In this document: piece after piece, positions 1-9,000 of the stretch
Numbering within the stretch: the first letter of the stretch is position 1
Layout: the number at the start of each line of letters is the position of its first letter
Origin: Pelagophyceae sp. CCMP2097
Taxonomy: Eukaryota; Sar; Pelagophyceae
Direction of reading: 5' to 3'
DNA length: 14,173 nt
NCBI GenBank assembly: GCA_026770575.1
Contig: MU657763.1
Location: 1-14,173, forward strand
The notes under the pieces: generated by a model
What the model was told of the DNA's origin: nothing
Database searches by the model: none
What the model saw: only the letters and a program-made list of their open reading frames with translations
Made by a program: the position numbers and the translations under genes

Positions 1-120
1 ACAGACAGACAAACAGACAGACAGACATAATTGCCCCAAGTAATCCTTCAATCAAAGGACCCGAAGGGCCCTTACCGTAAACTGACGTTGAATAAACGGC
101 AAGGACCCTTCGGGTCCTCA
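1..120 (+). repeat. GACA-microsatellite/hairpin repeat, copy 1 (truncated by the window edge)
   Basis: The window opens in a (GACA)n-like run (1-27). A unique-looking segment follows and then a stem-loop, with arms at 56-78 and 96-118 (23 nt, two wobble-type mismatches) and a 17-nt loop at 79-95. The same unit recurs in reverse at 726-812 and in forward orientation at 13757-13857, so this is a dispersed family and not a local palindrome. The short open frame at 31-264 that crosses it has no recognisable product and I do not call it. Confidence 0.85.
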
Positions 121-725
121 AAAATAGCCACGACGTTTCTATTTGAGAGAGAGGTTTTTTTCGATCAGATTCTGGGCTTTAAAATTTACTTAACTCTTGA
201 TTTTGTCCACATTTATGTCTTTAACGCCCGTAATTTCATTAAATTAGCCTCGAAAAATACTTAACTTTCGGCCTTACTGGGTAAGTTATGATAAATTACT
301 TTTGAGCCAGAGTAATTTACTTTAATCGCCAAAAAACGAAGCCCACAATCTAGATGTAATTATCATCACGACGGCGAGCCCACCGCGGGCCATGAACCTC
401 GGAGGCTGTGGAGCTTGAGAAGAGCGCGCTACTTTCGCAGTCTAATCGGGTCAGTAAAAAATAATTTCTACTTACAATTGTAGAGGAATTGAAGTCCCGA
501 AGAAGCAGAGGCCGACGGGGAACGCAAACCGGGCGCGCGCGCCAAGGCCCACGCGGGCCGTGGCGCGGAACATCTCGCAAGGAGCACCGGGGCGGGCGAC
601 GAGCTCTCACTATTTGAAATATGCCAATAAGAGTGGATTTAAAGACGCCTCTATAAAGTAAGTTGCCCTTTCTTAGGGTAAATTATGATAAATTACGTAA
701 TATACAGTAAGTTTCGTAAGATAAT
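121..725. other. Gene-free spacer between two inverted hairpin repeats
   Basis: AT-rich sequence surrounds a GC-rich block (about 360-610). A 21-bp direct repeat with one mismatch occurs at 279-299 and 676-696 (core TATGATAAATTAC). Because copies 1 and 2 of the hairpin repeat face each other across this spacer, 1-815 could be one large foldback element. The open frame on the minus strand at 350-610 is arginine- and proline-rich and resembles nothing I know; I treat it as a product of base composition. Confidence 0.5.
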
Positions 726-816
726 TGAGGACCCGAAGGGTCCTTGTCGTTTAATCAACTTCAGTTTACGGCAAGGGCCCTTCGCGTCCTTTGATTGAAG
801 GATTACCAGGGGAAAT

Positions 817-1538
817 AGAGAGCTTCAGCTCAAAAAGTTACCCTATCGAAAGTGATACCCTATCAAATAAAACCCCGTTAAGAGCCCCTTGATATATAGA
901 GCTTTGCAGTATCTCTCCGTTCAACGGACCTTGTGCAACTCTCAAACTCGCGAGCCAAATCAAAGTAGTACCTAGGTACTACTTTGGCCCGAGGGCAACC
1001 CCGAGGCACCCCAGCCGACTCCCGTCCCGGGATCGATGGTGCGCAGTCAACAAGCCCATGCGCAGACGCCCGTCGATTTTCCGCATGGTGCGTCGACTCT
1101 AGCGGAATCGGCGTTTTGGGTACTTGTGTTCGAGTTCGTACCCACCCGCGATGCGCTGTCGCGGCCGGTTCCGGGCGCTGCCGGATTGGTTGCGGACGCC
1201 TGCGCGCAGTTCTCGCCGGTTGCCGGCGCGTGGCGGGTCCCGCAAGGGCCCGAACGCATGCTCCTCACGCGCCTTCCGATGCCACGTCGCTGCTGCCCAA
1301 GGGGTAGCCACAACGCAAAACAAAGTTAGGGCCGGCCCTGCGGGACCAAGGCGCGTCGGTAGGGCCATTCAGCGCCTCATTCCGACGAGAACTGACCGAT
1401 ATCCTTGACCCCTCCATAAGACAACGACGTCGTCTCCAAAATATGCAGATCAGTTCGATAGGATATGAGTTTGATCTTGTCCGATGGATACGATAGGATA
1501 TGAATTCGATAGGGTATCACTTTGAGCTGAAGCTCTCT
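817..1538. mobile_element. 722-bp non-autonomous DNA transposon with 18-bp inverted repeats
   Basis: Perfect 18-bp terminal inverted repeats AGAGAGCTTCAGCTCAAA lie at 817-834 and, in reverse complement, 1521-1538. They are flanked by the direct repeat AAT (814-816 and 1539-1541), and the uninterrupted copy 3 near 13759 fits an empty site holding a single AAT. Subterminal motifs of the type CGATAGGRTA or TACCCTATCG recur near both ends (about 840-864 and 1457-1519), as expected of transposase-binding sites. The GC-rich core (985-1390) is open in several frames at once but has no recognisable transposase domain. A 3-bp duplication is known in Harbinger and CACTA elements, but the termini match neither clearly, so I leave the superfamily open. 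Confidence 0.8.
961..986. repeat. 26-bp perfect palindrome
   Basis: The sequence equals its own reverse complement over 26 bases, centred on CCTAGG and with GTAGTA/TACTAC on either side. It sits inside the 722-bp transposon where the AT-rich left end meets the GC-rich core. It could be a cruciform or dimeric protein-binding site, or the scar of a smaller insertion. Confidence 0.85.
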
Positions 1539-1878
1539 AATTTTGTCTGTCCGTCTGTCCGTCTGTCCTTCAGTCCTTCCGTCTGTCCGTCCCCGGGTAA
1601 ATCCGCGAGGTTCCACCTTTGGGAAGAAAACACAGGCTGAAAAGGGAGACAGACAAAGCTCCTGATATTAGAGGGGTTTTCCCAGATTACTTGAGCAGCT
1701 TGGAGCAGGCTCGTGTCGAGCCTACATGGCGAGTCTGGGTGTTTGCTTTTGGCGGCGTCATCACCGCGCGTCGCTCTCACGGCCATATCAATCTTGGCTC
1801 CAGGCCGATGAGTGGAGCTGCGATCATCACTCCTCCCTTTTCGGGCTCTGGATGCCCTCCAACTTCGCCCCAGTGGCC

Positions 1879-1955
1879 AAAGTGTGTGCCCTCGGAAGCG
1901 GTATCCACGCTCAACATAAGTACGAATGGATACCGCTCCCGAGGGCACGCACTTT
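1879..1955. repeat. Long stem-loop: 29-bp arms, 19-nt loop
   Basis: Arms at 1879-1907 and 1927-1955 are complementary over 29 bases with only two mismatches; the key words are GTGCCCTCGG/CCGAGGGCAC-type and GCGGTATCCA/TGGATACCGC. The loop is 1908-1926. Complementarity stops at the arm ends. It could be the core of a foldback element or a small-RNA precursor hairpin; nothing in the sequence decides between these. Confidence 0.8.
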
Positions 1956-2658
1956 GCGCCTCCTGCCATCACCGGAAATCATTTAGTCTGTTTCCACTAT
2001 ATTTCCGGGTTTTCCCCCTTCAAGGTGGACTTAAAGGCCCCATTTTAGATTTAATAAACTCCAAAATTGTCGCTATTGGCCTCTCCTAATCCCGTATTTT
2101 TTCGGCCTGTGCAGAACTCAGTTTTAAATCGGCCTACAAGGGGTATCGGCGATAAAGCCGACCTCAAGTGGCGCAAGGTTGTGCCTCCCAGAGGCCGTCT
2201 GCGGGGGTGGGCGTGGTCGCTATGGGCCTCCCTGCCCCCCGGGGTGTCCTTGACATGAACAGCCTCGAGGAGGACGCCTTGCAAGGGCGTGAACAAGCGT
2301 TTCCCCCAATATTTTGGACTTGATAAAATCTTTATTTGCCTCTTTACCTTGATTTTGAACCAATTTTGCCTCCGTATTGCGAAGGTTCGGGCCCGGCTGA
2401 CCATTGCAGGATCGCAGGAATCGAAATTCTGGCTATGTGACGGGGTGTGTCCATACGCACTGGGGTGAAAAAACACTTAATTCAAGGTGGCAGTCGAGAC
2501 TGCGCATCGAGGAGCGGCTGTTGACATGAAAATATGACACCATCTGTCACTGACGTATGCCCTGGCAAAAGGGATTTCCGGTCCCAGTGCCAGGAGCCAG
2601 TTGAGAAAAGTGTATATAAACATATCCCATTCTTTATTGAGGTTTTTGGGTACCCAGA

Positions 2659-2744
2659 CCCGGATTTAAACCGGCGTACATTCATTTCACTTGCTGACAT
2701 TTTTCCGAATTTTATTTTATACTCAAAGCCGGGCTCGAACCGGC
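2659..2744 (-). other. Two tRNA-like T-arms in tandem (possible SINE or tRNA relic)
   Basis: On the minus strand, 2744-2728 reads as a complete 17-nt T-arm with a 5-bp stem and TTCGAGC loop, matching the B-box promoter consensus GGTTCGANNCC. A second, degenerate one (GCCGG-TTTAAAT-CCGGG) lies at 2675-2659. A 20-nt hairpin (GTGTAAA/TTTACAC) sits 5' of the first, where an anticodon arm could be. No acceptor stem or A box pairs convincingly, so this is not called as a functional tRNA. Confidence 0.3.
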
Positions 2745-3089
2745 GACCTCGTGTAAAACCATATTTACACACGCTGTTAATAGACGCAGTATACCTAATA
2801 CTTTTAAGCACACGCAACGAACGCACTCGCAAGCGAGGGAACGAAACGCCTCTGGGGTGGTATTTGACCGATCCTATAAGATTGCCGCGAGTGGCGCTTC
2901 AGACGCGCCAAAACAGACGTTCAGATTTTTAGTTTGAGCGTTTTTAACAAACAATGTCTATAAGTTCTAACATAATGGGACTCAGCGCGACGTCCTCTAT
3001 CACTCCCAACAGAGCCAAAACTCCAACCGACGAAAACTGCAATGGACAGAAAGTCCTCGGCGTCATTAGCGAAACCCCTTGTATTTAAA

Positions 3090-3525
3090 CAACGGTGGGA
3101 ATTCACTGGAAATTCAAAGTAAGTGAATATTCACGCGAGGTCTCAAATGTTCGGTGGTAGTGAAGTGACGAGTGAATGACGTTCACTGCGGCTGCAATTC
3201 CTGGTGAATGTGAAGTGAATCAGTGAATCAGTGAAAGGCTCGTCCGCCGGCGGCTGTATGCGCCACCAATGGCCCCAGGACGTCTGCTCAAGGGCAGTGC
3301 GACTCCCTCCGGTCCTCCGGGGACCTCAGAGCGACGGTGGGACCTCCTCCGGGGACCCCACAGCGACGTTCGACGGTGGCGTCGGCCGAGGTTGGTGAAG
3401 TCATTAATGAAGTCCTTCACAAATGTTCGGCGGTAGTGAAGTGACGAGCTAAGTGAAGTGAATATGGTGAAGTGAATTTATTCAATGAATAATTCACTTC
3501 ACCCTCACATGAATTCCCACCGCTG
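3090..3525 (-). mobile_element. hAT-type MITE, copy 1 (436 bp), with 8-bp target duplication
   Basis: The ends are CAACGGTGGGAATTCA (3090-3105) and, in reverse complement, CAGCGGTGGGAATTCA (3510-3525), a 16-bp inverted repeat with one mismatch. An exact 8-bp direct repeat TATTTAAA flanks it (3082-3089 and 3526-3533). An 8-bp duplication with CA-G-rich termini is the hallmark of hAT transposons. Subterminal GTGAAGTGAAT-like words are repeated many times. The GC-rich centre contains a partial tandem duplication (words around CCTCCGGGGAC) that copy 2 lacks. No transposase is encoded. Copy 2 lies at 12527-12953 in the opposite orientation. Confidence 0.92.
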
Positions 3526-3533
3526 TATTTAAA

Positions 3534-3986
3534 TTAAAGGCTCGGAGAGAGAGGTATTTTAAGTGAGGCCTCTTAAAATCTAGATAACTCCTCCATTTGT
3601 GGCTGGGGAAGATAGAAATGCACTCTTATTGGCGAGGGTAGTTATCGAGGAAAACGTGATTTAGTGCTGGGGTGGTTTTAGTGATCTGAGCGCGCTCCGC
3701 GCGAGCGCGCGATCACGCACAGCGAAAAAACTCGTTTGAAAAAATAAAGAGAAACGCGCCCTTTTTTGTTCAATTCCTACCTTCCCCAAGGCACTGCGCT
3801 TCGAGGACGACGAGTTAGAAGGCGGCGTTTGGACGAGCCGATCCGGCTCGCTGAACTCTACACCTTAGGCGGGCTAACTCGGATTTGATATACCCGGAGT
3901 AAAAGTCCATTTCTATCTTCCCCAGCCACATTTCCAGTTTTTAAGGCCGCTTAAAGGTTATAATTTAGATAACTTTCAGCTTAAGC
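3534..3986. repeat. AT-rich dispersed repeat with CTCGGAGAGAG word, interrupted copy
   Basis: It matches the reverse complement of 13320-13437. Shared words include GGCTCGGAGAGAG, GGTATTTTAAGTGAGGCC, CTAGATAACTCCTCCATTT and GATAACTTTCAGCTTAAGC. The match stops at 3598 and resumes at 3930, bracketing the 331-bp insertion. The hAT MITE sits immediately at its left edge, within or beside the same repeat. Confidence 0.8.
3599..3929. mobile_element. 331-bp inverted-repeat element nested in the AT-rich repeat
   Basis: Inverted repeats of 22 bp are perfect (start GTGGCTGGGGAAGATAG at 3599, mirrored to 3929) and continue imperfectly. Flanking ATTT at 3595-3598 and 3930-3933 is a 4-bp target duplication; the uninterrupted copy near 13374-13384 has one ATTT there. 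The interior is GC-rich and self-complementary in places (a GCGCGC-rich run near 3690-3710) and encodes nothing recognisable. If the terminal T/A pair belongs to the element, the duplication would be 2 bp, so I leave the superfamily open. Confidence 0.78.
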
Positions 3987-4336
3987 GTGAACCAGAGATA
4001 TTTAGCGATTGTCGGCTCGCTGCTAGTGCACCCCAAAAGAGGGTCTATCACCAGCCCCAGGTGCATCTGAAGCAAGCACTGCTTACCAAAGTGACAGTGT
4101 TTATTATACAGGTTATCTTGAGTGCGTTGGCAATTCGGGGCCGGCCGCCTACGATTTGACTGTTATGCTTTGGCGCGGTGCATCTGTTGGCATCTCGCTC
4201 TCGCGGCGCCGCGCGGGTTCCTCGGGTAAATCCCTTATCAATGAAAGTTCGTCACACAGATCAGAATGATAACGTTGTCTTCGTCATCGGAGCTTTGCGG
4301 GCGCCTCGTTTTCAAAGGGACGCGGCGGGACTCGCG
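3987..4336. other. Gene-free spacer downstream of STE24
   Basis: This stretch of about 350 bases lies beyond the STE24 stop codon and should contain its 3' untranslated region. I see no open frame with a recognisable product, no clear RNA gene and no canonical AATAAA signal close to the stop. Confidence 0.5.
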
Positions 4337-5767
4337 CTACTTTGACTTGTTCGCCTTTTCGTCGATTGCGGCGAGGCGCTCCATCAGCGGCGGGTGGCTG
4401 TGATGATAAGCGGAATAGAACGGGTCCGGGTCGAGCATGCCGAGATTTTCAAAGGTAATCTTGACGAGGCCGCGCTGCAGCGGGGCGGCGCGGCCGAGGT
4501 CTGCGGCGTACGCGTCGGCCTGGAACTCCATGCGGCGCGTGTTGGCCGTGAGACAGAAGGAGATAAAGTGGTCAGCCGGCTCCCACAGAGTCGAAAAAAA
4601 CAAAATCAGGCCCACGACGACGGGCGCCCCAGCCGTCGCGGACGCGCCAGCTGTCGCGGCGAAGCCAAAGGCGGCGTACATGTCTGCGTAGCCCATGGCC
4701 TTTGAGAACGCCGTAAACGCTACAAAGAAGTACCCCTGCGTGATCGCAAACCCCGTCACCGTGTGGCCATAGCTCCAGTGGCCCAGCTCGTGCGCCAGGA
4801 TCGCGGTGATTTCGTCGTCGGAGGCCTGCTTGAGCAGCGTGTCGAAGAGGACGATTCGCTTGAATTTGAAAAAGCCGTACATGTAAGCGTTGCTGTGCGA
4901 GCTCCTTTTCGACCCGTCGACGGTGAAGAGCTTGTAGAGCGGGTAGTTTACGCTCGCGGCCAGCTTCTCAATCTTCTCGCGCAGCGGGCCGGCGGCTAAA
5001 GGCTCGTACTTGTTGAAAAGGGGCTGGATGGCCACCGGGTAGATAGTCGCGAAGAAGAGCGACACGGTAAACATAAACGCGGCCACGTAACTCGCCAGGC
5101 GCTGCGGGCCCACGCTGCGCACGATGGCCAGGAGTAAAGATAGGACGGGCGCGCCGATGACCCCGGTCAGCGCCAGCGACTTGCCTGCGTCGGCGGCGAA
5201 GAGAGAGTACGTCATCGTATTAAAGCCGTGCTGCTGCTCGATTCTAAACGTAGAGTATACTGAAAAGGGCAGCGAGATCACCGTCTCCACCAGCGTCAGA
5301 AGGCCGGCGAAGACGACGGCGACGCGGATCTCGGAAGCGCGCCAGCAGGCGTCGTCGGCGCCCGCGCCGCAGACGAGGCCCACGGCCACGTCCCACATGT
5401 AAGGGTAAAAGCCCGTGCCGACCTGCACCAGCGCCTGGGCGAGGGAGAACGTCGTCGTGACGAAGCGGAAGCGGGACTTGGCCAGCGAGTACTCCTTGGT
5501 CGCTGCTCCCTTGGCCTCCAAGCGCTTGAGGAGCGTCTCCTCGACAGCGGCGCCCGGCGCGGCTTTAGGCGCGTCGGCGTCGATGGCGGCGACAAGCTCG
5601 CGCAGGTGGTCCGGCACGAGTGCGCCGCGCTCGGCGATTCTGCGGTGCTGCCGCAAGTCGAGCCATCGCTCGAAGACAAAGACGGCAATGGAAAATGACA
5701 CGCTCGCCCAGAGGAGCGGCGCGCCGGCCGCGGTCCAGCCCGCCTGAGTGTACATCGGCACCGTCAT
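4337..5767 (-). CDS. STE24: CAAX prenyl protease, Ste24 family (M48A zinc metalloprotease)
   Basis: Ste24/ZMPSTE24 removes the last three residues of prenylated CAAX proteins in the ER membrane; it is a multi-pass zinc protease. One uninterrupted exon encodes 476 aa, close to the roughly 450-475 of the family. The zinc site HELGH is at residues 326-330 and the third ligand lies in MEFQAD (E414). The family words YSTFRIEQQHGFN, GSKRSSHSNAYMYG and YHHSHPPLMERL are all present. Hydrophobic segments lie near residues 18-35, 149-170, 198-216, 228-247, 338-354 and 381-401. I start at ATG 5767: the frame is open further upstream but has no ATG there and meets an in-frame TGA at 5824-5822. ATG 5755 is an alternative (472 aa). 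It ends in a lysine-rich tail. It lies downstream of the kinesin on the same strand, with no functional link implied. Confidence 0.95.
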   Translation of the reverse strand: MTVPMYTQAGWTAAGAPLLWASVSFSIAVFVFERWLDLRQHRRIAERGALVPDHLRELVAAIDADAPKAAPGAAVEETLLKRLEAKGAATKEYSLAKSRFRFVTTTFSLAQALVQVGTGFYPYMWDVAVGLVCGAGADDACWRASEIRVAVVFAGLLTLVETVISLPFSVYSTFRIEQQHGFNTMTYSLFAADAGKSLALTGVIGAPVLSLLLAIVRSVGPQRLASYVAAFMFTVSLFFATIYPVAIQPLFNKYEPLAAGPLREKIEKLAASVNYPLYKLFTVDGSKRSSHSNAYMYGFFKFKRIVLFDTLLKQASDDEITAILAHELGHWSYGHTVTGFAITQGYFFVAFTAFSKAMGYADMYAAFGFAATAGASATAGAPVVVGLILFFSTLWEPADHFISFCLTANTRRMEFQADAYAADLGRAAPLQRGLVKITFENLGMLDPDPFYSAYHHSHPPLMERLAAIDEKANKSK

Positions 5768-6061
5768 TCGCCCCAGAAGGCGACCAACGACGGCGACGGT
5801 GGCCAAACTTGAGGAGCGGCCTCAACAAGCGAGGATTCAATTGCGAGGATCGCCTTCCGCCGAATGTTGGCGAATGTGAACTTCTCCACCCGACCGGAAA
5901 AGTTTCGGGCGCCCACTCTCCGCCGCGTTCGCGGACGACGGCTCGTGCGTGGCGTCGTCGGAAAGTTCGAGCCCGGCGACCCCGTGGAGAGGGCGCGCAT
6001 CTGAAGGGCGCCGGAGAGAGAGAAGCCCGTCGTTTCAGTTACGTCCGAGATGGTGGGCTCT
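5768..6061. promoter_or_regulatory. Short spacer between kinesin stop and STE24 start
   Basis: These 294 bases must hold the kinesin 3' end and the STE24 promoter and 5' untranslated region. The sequence is GC-rich without a TATA box I would defend. Open frames across it are in the wrong phase for either gene and lack domains. Confidence 0.4.
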
Positions 6062-9000
6062 TCAGTCGGCTGGCGCCGCGGCGCCGTTGACGTTTGCGTC
6101 TGCGATCTGCGCCGCGACGAGGCGGGTCCGCACCTTAGAGACGTCTTCGCCCGTGGCCTTTGCGATTTCCTGCATGGCGGCCTCGAGCTGCTTCGTCAGC
6201 TGCGCCTTGTCCTCGGCAAGCTGCATCATCTCGCGCTCCGGCCCGCTCTGCACCACGTTCTGGTGGAAGTTTTTGGCCACGTTTGGGTTCGTCGTCGAGA
6301 TGCGGTTCTTCGGGATTTGAAAGACCTATAGAAGCATTGGTGCGACGGCACGTCGAGCGTTTCCCCGACGGAGTTCCTCTGCGAGACCACCTCCGAGCTT
6401 TCCAGTTCTTCGGGCGCGGCGGCGCACCGGCGCGGCGAAGACTTCAAAGTCCATGCCGTTTTTGCCGCTGAGGAAGTCTACGAGCTGCTGCGTGACGCAA
6501 CCCACCTCGTGCACGGCCTCGTAGTCAAACGTCGGCGTGGAACCCTGCTTCTCGCAGACGTCAGTGTTGTGGCGCGAGAGCGTGCCGGACTCGTCGGGGA
6601 AAACGTAGGAGACGTAGGACCGCGAGGCGCGGATTTTTATGGCAGCGTTGCGGATGCTCAGCTTAAACTTCCAGGGCCGACCAATCAGGTCCTCGACGGC
6701 TGCAATCTCGTCGGGCGCCGCGCCGTCAGCCGGCAGAGGCTTCCAGTCGATGTTCAAAATGCCGGCGTTGCCGTAGGGCGACGTCGACTCCACCAGCGAG
6801 ACGTCTTTATCTTCCTGCTCCGTCTCAAAGTAGTAAGCCAGATACTCGCAAAAGTGGCGGCCCGAGGCGATGTGGTACATGTCGGAGAAGAAGAGGGACA
6901 TGGGGTCGACGGAGTCGCTGACCTCGTACTCCTCGCCAGACTCAAAGGACATGGTCAGCGAAAAGATCTCGTCCCGCAGCTGCGAGCACTTCATCGCAAA
7001 GTCCGCGTCGCTCACCAGCGAAGTCTGCTGCGACGCCACGTGCGTCACCTGAAAATTGGCGGTGCGAAAAGCGCGGCGCGGGCGACCTCTCTATTGCCGC
7101 GGCGGTTGCCGTTTGACGCACCTTGATGAACGTCTTGCCCTGTCCCCCGGCGGCGGTGTCCTGCCTCGCCAACACGGGTTCAAAGTCGAGGTCGCCGCGG
7201 TCCAACTTGCCGCACATGTCATTGACATCCTTGATGAGCTGAATAACGTTCATCACCTCCGCTTCATCAAACGACGGCGCCGCGTTCGCGCCACCCTTCT
7301 CCCCGCCCGCCGCCGAAGAAGAGACGAGCTCCTGATTCTGTCGCTCGAGCTCCGCGATGCGCTCCGCGAGCTCCGACGAAGCCGCCGTGTCCGCCGCCGC
7401 CGGCGTCGCGCGCTGCGCCGCCGCAATCTCCGAGAAGATTTGCTCCAGGTCCGACTCGTCGGGCGAGACGCCGCTTCCGGGCGAGAAGAACTGAAACGTC
7501 TCCGTGCCCATGACGACCCAGTCTCCAGACGCCAGCGAAACGCGCGATCCGGAATCGTTCTTCTTGCCCTTTGTCCAGACGGGCCCGTCGAGGCACTCGA
7601 GCTCGCAGCCCTCGCCGGCCCAGTGCGTGCGGCAGTGGTTCTTGACGACTGAAAAGCTCGGCGGCCGCATGTCGCCGCCGGGGCCAAAGTTCGTCTCTCC
7701 ATTTTTCAAAATGTAGAGGAAGCGCTTGGTGCGGAACTCGTCCTCGTCGATGTTGACGAAGAAGGGCGCCTTCAAAGTGGAGACGTCTTCGACGCTCTCC
7801 CAGAGCGTGATGCCGCGCGCCGTGTACTGTTTTTTTCGCTTGGCAGCGTCGGCGGCCACCGCCGCCGCCGCCGGGTCCGAGCCCTCGGAGTTGACCATTC
7901 GTTGCAGGTCCTCCTGCTGCTTTGCCAACATGGCCTGCAGCGCCGCGACCTCGTCGCCGCCGCCGCCGCCGCCGCCGCCGCTCTTCTTCATCTCTTCGAC
8001 CATGGCTTTATATTTCTCCAGCTCCATCATCAATTTGCGCTCCGCCGGCGACATGGCAGCCGAAGCCTTCTTCGGCGCGAGCTGCACGACGCTGGCGTTT
8101 TTCGCGAAATTGAGCGTCGCGAACGTGTACTTCAGGTATGTCACCTCTGGCCGGATGGCGCAGAAGAGGTACGTCTTCGAGTTGAGCATAATGTCCTTCA
8201 AGTACTTGCAGAGGAAGTACGTGTTGCAGCCCGGGATGGAGACGCCCGGCTTGAGCTTCTTCGCTTTGAAGGCTTCCGCCATCTTCATGAAGAACTGCGC
8301 CATCTCGGAAAGCGAGAGGTTGATCTTCTTGCCCTGGTCCTGCAGCTCCTTGGTCCGCTTCTGGTCCTGGTGCGGGCCCAAAAGCTTCTGCTCGATGGTC
8401 CCGTCGCTCATCGTCACCGCCTGGTAGTTGGCGAAGAAAATGTCGCCCGCCGGCTCCGTGCCCGCCAAGTCGCACACGTAGACGCGCCCGCGCTTCTTCG
8501 AGTCGGGATTCTCCTCGTCGGGCATGAGTACCTCGATGGTCATGATGCAGTGGCCGCGCGTCGACTGGTGGTTGAACTGCGTCGGCGCAATGGCCTTGCG
8601 CGCGTTCGCGGCGAGGAAAGTTTTGCGCAGCTCGTCCCACGAGTTGAGCACCGCGCTCTGGCACCACCTACACCGAAACGTTCGGCCTCTCGCGGATGAC
8701 GACTTTCGGGGATCCCCCAAACTCCGACGGATGTCCGGGTCGGCCCGTTGGGCGCGGGCCCTTGCTCAATGTCCATGAAGCCGTCTGCGTCCTTGCGCAT
8801 GCCCTCCTTGTAGACCTTTTCCGTCCCGACGGGCGACATGAGGTCGCGCACGATGTCGACGACGTTTTGAAAGTACTTCATCGTCACCTTCCAGCCGTCC
8901 TTGCGGTCGGTGAAGACGTCGTAGCCCAGCCTCGGGAAGACGCCCCAGTTCTTGTCCGGCGTCTTGTGGTAAAACCAAGACGTCTTGTTCTTGACGTCGT

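Larger units (their letters stand above)
726..1640 (-). repeat. GACA-microsatellite/hairpin repeat, copy 2, reverse, split by an insertion
   Basis: The hairpin has arms at 728-750 and 768-790 with a 17-nt loop, and the unit continues to 816. It resumes at 1539 with the reverse-complement microsatellite (GTCTGTCC-type, 1544-1592) and a segment up to about 1640 that matches 13677-13707 in reverse complement (key words GGTTCCACCTTTGGG and CCAAAGGTGGAACC). Copy 3 on the right is uninterrupted at the matching point, so the DNA at 817-1538 is an insertion into this copy. Confidence 0.85.
1641..3081. other. Gene-free, repeat-derived region
   Basis: There is no convincing coding sequence in either strand: open frames are short, mutually overlapping and without recognisable domains. 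It holds the stem-loop at 1879-1955, tRNA-like arms near 2659-2744, a short hairpin around 2147-2164 (TCGGC/GCCGA), and a 15-base word around 2109-2125 that recurs in reverse complement just after copy 3 of the hairpin repeat (13850-13865). The rest is undistinguished. Confidence 0.5.

Noticed and set aside
350..610. 86-aa minus-strand open frame
   Set aside because: Arginine-rich, no recognisable motif, no start context or neighbouring exon.
984..1408. Four overlapping open frames in the 722-bp element, both strands
   Set aside because: All are rich in Arg, Ala and Pro, overlap in several frames at once, and have no domain; expected from GC-rich sequence.
5768..5806. N-terminal extension of STE24 by 13 residues
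   Set aside because: It begins at TTG, not ATG, and an in-frame TGA lies just upstream; the protein from ATG 5767 already has the family length.
7056..8699. Long plus-strand open frames opposite the kinesin (for example 7726-8427 and 7902-8699)
   Set aside because: They are antisense shadows of GC-rich coding exons; the kinesin domains are unambiguous on the minus strand.
8672..8712. A minus-strand peptide containing VVIRERPNV that resembles the kinesin sequence after the motor's central helix
   Set aside because: Keeping it needs two frameshifts and an in-frame TAG, whereas removing 8765-8668 as one GC-AG intron restores the whole frame. I take the likeness as chance.
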